Below are positions 5,746 to 11,296 of a stretch of DNA of 11,296 bases, piece after piece (position 1 is the stretch's first letter; each line of letters opens with the position of its first letter). The notes below the pieces were generated by a model, which ran no database searches, was not told the DNA's origin, and saw only the letters and a program-made list of their open reading frames with translations. A program made the translations under genes and the position numbers. Source of the DNA: SG8-41 sp029864385 (GTDB taxonomy: Bacteria; Pseudomonadota; Gammaproteobacteria; Burkholderiales; SG8-41); NCBI GenBank assembly GCA_029864385.1, contig JAOTTL010000118.1:1-11296 (forward strand), in the 5' to 3' direction.

Positions 5746-7173
5746 ATGCAAGTAGCCTCCATGCATTTCAAGGCGCGGGCACGCGATAAGCTCGCAGACC
5801 GCAATCTGCAGAACGCGCTCCAGAAATTGCAGGGCAACTTCGTGCGCGGTCGCGCCCAGCGGGTCGCGGAGATGGACAACTTCGAGGCGATCCGGGACGC
5901 GGCGGCTGCGATTCGCGAGCGCGTGCTGGCCGAACTCGATATCTATCTGGAAGAGTTCGAACGCAACGCGAAGGCGCGCGGCGCCGAAGTTCACTGGGCC
6001 GAGAGCCATGACGACGTCAATCGCATCGTCTGTGAGCTCGCGCGGCGCCATGGCGTGCGCAAGGCGGTCAAGTCGAAGTCGATGGTTACCGAGGAGTGCG
6101 CGTTGAATGACGCGCTCGAGGCCGCGGGCGTCGAGGTGCTGGAGACAGACCTCGGCGAATACATCCTGCAACTCGCGAAGGAGCCGCCCTCGCATATCGT
6201 CGCGCCTGTCGTGCATAAAACGCGCGATGAGGTCTCCGACCTGTTCGCGGAAAAGCACGGAACGCCGCGCAAGACCGACATCGCGGAGCTCACGCGCGAG
6301 GCGCGCGATCGGCTGCGCGGGCATTTCATCACGGCGGACATGGGCATCTCCGGTGCGAACTTCGCGATCGCCGAGACTGGGTCGACGCTGATCGTCACCA
6401 ACGAGGGCAACGGTCGCATGGTAACGACGCTTCCGCGCGTGCACGTTGCGATCACCGGGATCGAGAAGATCCTGCCCACGCTCGAAGATGTCGCGACGCT
6501 GATGCGTCTGCTGCCGCCGCACGGTACCGGCCAGTCGATCTCGAACTACATCTCGGTGACGACTGGCGTGAAGGGCGAAGGCGAGCACGACGGCCCCGAG
6601 CATTTCCACGTCATTCTGGTCGATGGGGGCCGCACGAGCCTCATCGGATCCGAGCTGCAGCCCATCCTGCGCTGCATACGCTGCGGCGCCTGCATGAATC
6701 ACTGCCCGGTATACCAGAGCATCGGCGGGCACGCGTATGGTTGGGTCTATCCGGGCCCGATGGGCTCGGTGTTGACGCCGACCTACGTCGGGCTCGAGAA
6801 CGCGCTCGATCTGCCGAATGCCGCAACGATGTGTAACCAGTGCGGGGTTGTCTGCCCCGTGAAGATCCCGCTTCCCGATCTCATGCGCAAGCTGCGCGAG
6901 CAGCAGTTCGAGCGCAAGCTGAAGCCGTGGACCGAGCGAGCCGCTTTCGGTCTTTGGCGCTGGGTGGCCCAGCGGCCAGCGATCTATGCGGCGGCGGCGG
7001 CAATGGGTGCGCGGCTGCTTGCCCTGATGGGCGGCCGCGACCGTCTCATCCATCGCATTCCAATGGCTGGCGGCTGGACCGCCACCCGTGACATGCCGGC
7101 GCCGCATGGCAAGACGTTTCGTGGGATGTACCGGAAAGCGAAAAATGGACGACCAGCGGTCTCGAAAAGCTGA
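5746..7173 (+). CDS. lutB: Lactate utilization iron-sulfur protein LutB
   Basis: The 475-residue product is a full-length LutB/YkgF-family protein. Residues about 60-300 form the LUD (DUF162) domain, with typical ITADMGISGANFAIAETGS and NEGNGRMVTTLPRVHV segments. Residues about 305-375 form a ferredoxin-type double cluster: Cys310, Cys313, Cys316 and Cys320 (CIRCGACMNHCPVY), followed by GGHAYGWVYPGPMGSVLTP, then Cys363, Cys366 and Cys370 (CNQCGVVCPVKIPLPDLMRK). In LutABC the protein passes electrons from L-lactate oxidation through Fe-S clusters. The C-terminal tail (about 400-475) includes an alanine-rich stretch. ATG 5746 is chosen; ATG 5761 is a close alternative. It has its own promoter-like -10 and is separated from lutA by two enzymes and a gene remnant. 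No lutC follows before mmsA. Confidence 0.96.
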   Translation: MQVASMHFKARARDKLADRNLQNALQKLQGNFVRGRAQRVAEMDNFEAIRDAAAAIRERVLAELDIYLEEFERNAKARGAEVHWAESHDDVNRIVCELARRHGVRKAVKSKSMVTEECALNDALEAAGVEVLETDLGEYILQLAKEPPSHIVAPVVHKTRDEVSDLFAEKHGTPRKTDIAELTREARDRLRGHFITADMGISGANFAIAETGSTLIVTNEGNGRMVTTLPRVHVAITGIEKILPTLEDVATLMRLLPPHGTGQSISNYISVTTGVKGEGEHDGPEHFHVILVDGGRTSLIGSELQPILRCIRCGACMNHCPVYQSIGGHAYGWVYPGPMGSVLTPTYVGLENALDLPNAATMCNQCGVVCPVKIPLPDLMRKLREQQFERKLKPWTERAAFGLWRWVAQRPAIYAAAAAMGARLLALMGGRDRLIHRIPMAGGWTATRDMPAPHGKTFRGMYRKAKNGRPAVSKS

Positions 7174-7176
7174 TTT

Positions 7177-7333
7177 CAGCCGCCGATGGACGCCGATGAG
7201 CGGGCATAACTCAAAACCAGAATGGACAGGATTAACAGGATTAACAAGATCCTCAAGGCCCCGCTTTAATCCTGTAAATCTTGTGAATCCTGTCTATTTT
7301 TACGTTTTTCGATCCGCGTTTGTCTGCGGCTAA
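7177..7333. repeat. Modular dispersed-repeat cluster between lutB and mmsA
   Basis: Module B on the plus strand (7177-7200) has the exact 20-base core seen in the other two clusters. Module D on the plus strand (7225-7250) is a 9-base tandem of AGGATTAAC, and module D on the minus strand (7268-7294) faces it. Module A on the minus strand (7311-7333) reads CCGCAGACAAACGCGGAT. As in the first cluster, opposite ends are in opposite orientation. The 213-base gap starts 3 bases after the lutB stop and holds no credible gene. Confidence 0.85.
7225..7305 (+). terminator. Long hairpin plus T-rich tail behind lutB, built from repeat module D
   Basis: GACAGGATT (7225-7233) pairs exactly with AATCCTGTC (7286-7294). 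The inner parts, 7234-7250 and 7268-7285, continue the stem with only a few mismatches around a 17-base loop. The right arm is followed by TATTTTTACGTTTTTC. A stem of about 26 pairs with a T-rich tail looks like a Rho-independent terminator, although the stem is less GC-rich than usual. It would separate lutB from mmsA. Confidence 0.5.
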
Positions 7334-7376
7334 CGTCTGTTTTGGGTCTTTGAGATGAGTTCGAGCCACTGGACAC

Positions 7377-7381
7377 AGAGG
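7377..7381 (+). promoter_or_regulatory. mmsA ribosome binding site
   Basis: AGAGG sits 5 bases before the ATG at 7387, the clearest Shine-Dalgarno in the plus-strand genes here, and it fixes the mmsA start. It lies within CACAGAGGTCAC (7374-7385), a 12-base stretch identical to part of repeat module C at 4271-4282. Confidence 0.7.
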
Positions 7382-7386
7382 TCACT

Positions 7387-8907
<1,521 letters not shown>

Positions 8908-8979
8908 GGCGTGACCGATTGAGCGTAACCCGCGACTAGATTGGTGCTTCTGGGCAGATACTGTCGCGGCAGGCTAGCG

Positions 8980-8996
8980 TGCCGGGTCAACCGGCA
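8980..8996. terminator. Small hairpin between convergent mmsA and kinase genes
   Basis: TGCCGG (8980-8985) and CCGGCA (8991-8996) form a 6-pair GC-rich stem with loop GTCAA. The loop holds the kinase stop codon (TGA on the minus strand, 8989-8987). No T run follows on either strand, so termination by this structure is doubtful. Confidence 0.3.
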
Positions 8997-10396
8997 GTGG
9001 CCGCGCTTGAAAAGACAACGCGCACGATGGTCCCGGTGCCATCACCTCTCGCGGTAAGCGCGGCCTCGGCCCGGTGCCTTTGCGCGATCTCGCGCACGAT
9101 GGCAAGACCCAGTCCACAGCCTTCCGCGCTCGTGCCGAGCACGCGGTAGAAGCGCTCGAATACCCGTTCACGCTCCGCTTCCGGTACGCCCGGGCCATCA
9201 TCTTCGACACTGAGGATAATCTGGCCTTCCGCAGTGTTCACCCGGACCGTGATGTGGCCTCCCGACTGCGTGTAGCGAATGGCATTGTCGAGAAGATTGT
9301 TTAGCATCTCGCGCAGCAGGAAAGGGTCACCTTCGATGCGCGCTCCGCCGGGCGGACCCTCGAAGCCGAGGTCGATGTTCCGGGCGAGCGCTTGCGGCAC
9401 CCAGTCGGTCGTGGCTTCGCGAGCCAGCTCGGTAAGATTGATCCGCTCGGTCGCGCTGGCACGCCCGGCGTCCGGCTCGGCGCGTGCCAACCACAATAGC
9501 TGGTTGACGAGCCGCGCCATCCGCTCGATAGCGGTGTGCAACTGCTCGAACGCAGCCTTAGCCTCGGTCGCGGGTGTCTGGCGCAAGGCGAGCTCGGTCT
9601 GCGTCTTGAGCCCGGCAATCGGTGTGCGGAGCTGGTGCGCCGCATCCGCGATGAAGCGCTGTTGCGCCGCGATGGATGCGCTCAACCGTTCGAGCAGGCC
9701 GTTCATCGCGTGGATCAGCGGTTGCACTTCCCGCGGAACCGTCGACTCAAGCAGCGGCGACAGGTCGCGGTGCGAACGATGCTCGATTTGACGCTGCAGC
9801 TGGGAAAGCGGAGCCAGCCCTCGTCCTACACCGTACCACACCGCGAACATGGCCAGGAAGATCAGCAAGGCCTGCGGCAGGACCATGCGCAGAAGGAGTT
9901 CCGTCGCGAACTTGGTGCGCAACGTTACGCGCTCGGCGACCTGGATCCGCACGACACCCTTGCCCGATCCGGGCTCCACCGGCACGTGCATCGCCACGAC
10001 ACGCATGTCGCGGCCGAGGAAAACGTCGTCGTAGTAGCGAACGCGGTCCGCGCTCGTGTCCTCGGACTCAGGAAACTCCTCGGGCTTAGGAAACGAGGGT
10101 TCGCCGCTGATGTACTCGCCGTTCGCTCCCGTGACGCGATAGCTCAGGCGCCCGGACTCCCAGCTCTGCAGCATTTGCAGCGCGGCGGCGGGCAGGTCCA
10201 GGTAGCTCTGGTTGTTGACGCGCTTGATGTTCCGCCCGATGTCGAGCGCCACCTCGAGGAGCGCCCGGTCGTAGGCGAGGTTGACGAATTGTTTGGCGAT
10301 GTCGTAGTTGACGATGATGCTGATCGACCATAGCACCACCAGCGGTGTGGAGAGCCACGCAATCAGCTGGCGGCGAAGGGTCCTAGTCCTGAGCAT
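8987..10396 (-). CDS. tctE: TctE-like sensor histidine kinase
   Basis: The 469-residue membrane kinase starts MLRTRTLRRQLIAWLSTPLV. Two membrane segments (about 11-30 and 168-190) flank a periplasmic sensor region (31-167), whose start QFVNLAYDRALLEVALDIG resembles the 2CSK_N domain of TctE-type kinases. A HAMP-like linker (about 191-245) precedes the H-box FIADAAHQLRTPIAGLK with His254. The N-box is EMLNNLLDNAIRY, followed by G-boxes DDGPGVP (399-405) and GCGLGLAIV. All catalytic elements are present. The frame is open from 10519, but ATG 10396 is chosen: it gives a normal kinase N-terminus and overlaps the end of the regulator gene by 14 bases, typical of translational coupling. TctDE systems control tricarboxylate uptake; the signal here is inferred to be an organic acid. 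Confidence 0.95.
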   Translation of the reverse strand: MLRTRTLRRQLIAWLSTPLVVLWSISIIVNYDIAKQFVNLAYDRALLEVALDIGRNIKRVNNQSYLDLPAAALQMLQSWESGRLSYRVTGANGEYISGEPSFPKPEEFPESEDTSADRVRYYDDVFLGRDMRVVAMHVPVEPGSGKGVVRIQVAERVTLRTKFATELLLRMVLPQALLIFLAMFAVWYGVGRGLAPLSQLQRQIEHRSHRDLSPLLESTVPREVQPLIHAMNGLLERLSASIAAQQRFIADAAHQLRTPIAGLKTQTELALRQTPATEAKAAFEQLHTAIERMARLVNQLLWLARAEPDAGRASATERINLTELAREATTDWVPQALARNIDLGFEGPPGGARIEGDPFLLREMLNNLLDNAIRYTQSGGHITVRVNTAEGQIILSVEDDGPGVPEAERERVFERFYRVLGTSAEGCGLGLAIVREIAQRHRAEAALTARGDGTGTIVRVVFSSAATAG

Positions 10397-11063
10397 GCCC
10401 CGGTTTCTCGAGCAGGTAGCCCAATCCCCGAATCGTGCGGATCGACACGCCGCCAGGCTCGACTTTCTTGCGCAGCCGGTGAATGTAGACCTCGATGGCG
10501 TTAGCGCCGACTTCTTCATTCCAACTGTAAAGCTTTTCGGCGAGCTGTTCCTTGCTGACCACGCGGCCGCTGCGCATCATCAGGACTTCGAGGACCCCGA
10601 GCTCGCGGGCGGAGAACTCGATCGGCTCGCCATTCAGCATTGCGCGCCGGCCGCTCGTGTCGAGCGTAAGGGCCCCGCAGGACAGGAGTGCGCTGCCGCC
10701 AGACTGCCCGCGTCGGATCAGCGCCCGCACCCGCGCCTCGAGCTCGGGCAGGTCAAATGGCTTGGTCAGGTAGTCATCGGCGCCGAGATCGAGCCCTTTC
10801 ACACGGTCCTCGAGGGCGTCTCGCGCCGTGAGAACGAGGACTGGCGCAAGCGAACCGCGCCGGCGCAGGCGCCGCAGGATATCGATACCATCGATCTTCG
10901 GCAAACCCAGGTCGAGGATGACGAGATCGTAGTTCTGGCCAACCAGCACATGATCGGCCTGGGCGCCATCGCTTACGCAGTCAACTGCGAAGTTGGACTG
11001 GCGCAGGGAGCGCGTGAGGCCGTCGGCGAGGACGGGATCGTCTTCGACAATCAGAATGCGCAT
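10383..11063 (-). CDS. tctD: TctD-like OmpR/PhoB-family response regulator
   Basis: The 226-residue product has an N-terminal receiver domain: acidic pocket Glu7/Asp8/Asp9 (MRILIVEDDP), phospho-acceptor Asp51 (LVILDLGLPKIDG), Thr79 (VLTARD) and Lys101 (DDYLTKPFDL). A winged-helix DNA-binding domain follows (about 125-220: FSARELGVLEVLMMRSGRVV, EVYIHRLRKKVE, IRTIRGLGYLLEK). The segments AVDC, ADH and VYIHRLRKK are especially like TctD. It is the first gene of a two-gene operon with the overlapping kinase and should be phosphorylated by it. GGAG lies 8 bases before the ATG. Paired GTAAG boxes about 180 bases upstream fit the binding pattern of this regulator class, so it may control itself, a divergent gene just outside the window, or both. 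Assignment to TctD rather than QseB/PmrA is likely but not certain. Confidence 0.96.
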   Translation of the reverse strand: MRILIVEDDPVLADGLTRSLRQSNFAVDCVSDGAQADHVLVGQNYDLVILDLGLPKIDGIDILRRLRRRGSLAPVLVLTARDALEDRVKGLDLGADDYLTKPFDLPELEARVRALIRRGQSGGSALLSCGALTLDTSGRRAMLNGEPIEFSARELGVLEVLMMRSGRVVSKEQLAEKLYSWNEEVGANAIEVYIHRLRKKVEPGGVSIRTIRGLGYLLEKPGHAQD

Positions 11064-11078
11064 CTCGGGTGCTCCGAG
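11064..11078 (-). promoter_or_regulatory. Hairpin overlapping the tctD-like ribosome binding site
   Basis: On the minus strand CTCGG-AGCAC-CCGAG forms a 5-pair stem directly before the ATG. The Shine-Dalgarno GGAG (11075-11072) straddles the stem and loop, so folding would partly hide it. The structure is short and GC-rich sequence gives such stems easily, so a regulatory role is only possible. Confidence 0.3.
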
Positions 11079-11244
11079 AATTCCGAGGACAGTAGTTTAG
11101 CGCATTGCGTCGCCGGTGCTTCGGCCACAAGCCGGCACTCCCCGGTTTCTTCTAAGTGATCTGCTCCCAACATTTCCTTCATTGCGCCATGTCACGATGA
11201 GCTGGCATGAAGACGCTCGAAAGCGGTGCGCGCAGTCCCCTTTT

Positions 11245-11286
11245 GTAAGCTCTCAGTAAGTATGCCGTACGTAAGGCCTGCGTAAG
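11245..11286. promoter_or_regulatory. Tandem response-regulator boxes (two GTAAG-N6-GTAAG pairs)
   Basis: GTAAG occurs at 11245-11249, 11256-11260, 11271-11275 and 11282-11286. Each pair has exactly 6 bases between half-sites, an 11-base repeat that places both halves on one DNA face. This is the classic architecture for OmpR/PhoB-family dimers, and similar half-sites are known for QseB/PmrA/TctD-type regulators. A GTACG at 11267 also fits the 11-base register of the first pair. The boxes lie in the 233-base region upstream of the tctD-like gene. That region contains no other gene and probably faces a divergent gene, such as a tricarboxylate-binding protein, beyond 11296. Confidence 0.65.
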
Positions 11287-11296
11287 GCGACAAGCC

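Noticed and set aside
5380..7107. 575-codon open frame on the minus strand opposite lutB
   Set aside because: It is a mirror of the strongly conserved lutB frame in GC-rich DNA, with arginine/histidine-rich low-quality protein and no recognisable domain.
9536..10333. 265-codon plus-strand frame across the kinase gene
   Set aside because: It lies fully opposite the conserved histidine-kinase motifs and has no recognisable protein family.
10397..10519. Upstream extension of the kinase frame to ATG 10519
   Set aside because: It would overlap the regulator gene by 137 bases and add a non-kinase-like sequence; ATG 10396 gives the normal membrane-anchor start.
10308..11159. 283-codon plus-strand frame across the response-regulator gene
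   Set aside because: It is opposite the receiver and winged-helix domains and shows no domain of its own.

Overview
The window is GC-rich with densely packed genes. It looks like a chromosomal stretch from a betaproteobacterium, most likely a Burkholderiales-type and possibly uncultured lineage. The supporting clues are a TctD/TctE-type two-component pair, a degenerate HtrA-like protein, a LutA/LutB lactate-oxidation pair and CoA-acylating MmsA. The taxonomic call is inference from gene content and protein style only.

Layout, left to right. Bases 1-137 (-) are the 5' end of an IclR-type regulator gene, divergent from greB (290-847 +). A trypsin-fold/PDZ protein follows (961-1935 +); it has lost two of the three catalytic residues. 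lutA (2130-2888 +) comes next, then a PanE/ApbA-type ketoacid reductase (3263-4192 +), a mandelate-racemase-like enolase-superfamily enzyme (4360-5454 +), a truncated EamA transporter remnant (5488-5682 +), lutB (5746-7173 +) and mmsA (7387-8907 +). The right end is a convergent two-component operon: a TctD-like response regulator (383-codon-scale gap aside, 10383-11063 -) overlapping a TctE-like histidine kinase (8987-10396 -). Beyond the regulator gene is an upstream region holding two exact GTAAG-N6-GTAAG box pairs.

The lut genes are split: about 2.9 kb holding two other enzymes and a transporter fragment lies between lutA and lutB, and no lutC is present. Three gaps (lutA-reductase, reductase-racemase, lutB-mmsA) hold clusters of a modular dispersed repeat. 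Its modules are short tandem arrays of about 10 nt, such as GCAGATAAAC and GCCGATGGAC, present in both orientations. One module supplies the last codons and stop of lutA. Another forms a long hairpin behind lutB that resembles a terminator.

Taken together, the middle of the window reads as 2-hydroxy-acid/2-keto-acid and short-chain acyl metabolism: LutA/LutB oxidation, PanE-type ketoacid reduction, a racemase/dehydratase-like enzyme, and MmsA making acyl-CoA. The neighbouring TctDE-type system would sense or control uptake of organic acids. That pathway link is a hypothesis. I saw no CRISPR array, tRNA, rRNA, transposase or phage gene, and no clear wholly new defence or mobile system. The most notable items are the repeat family, the degenerate protease, the altered racemase active site and the response-regulator boxes.
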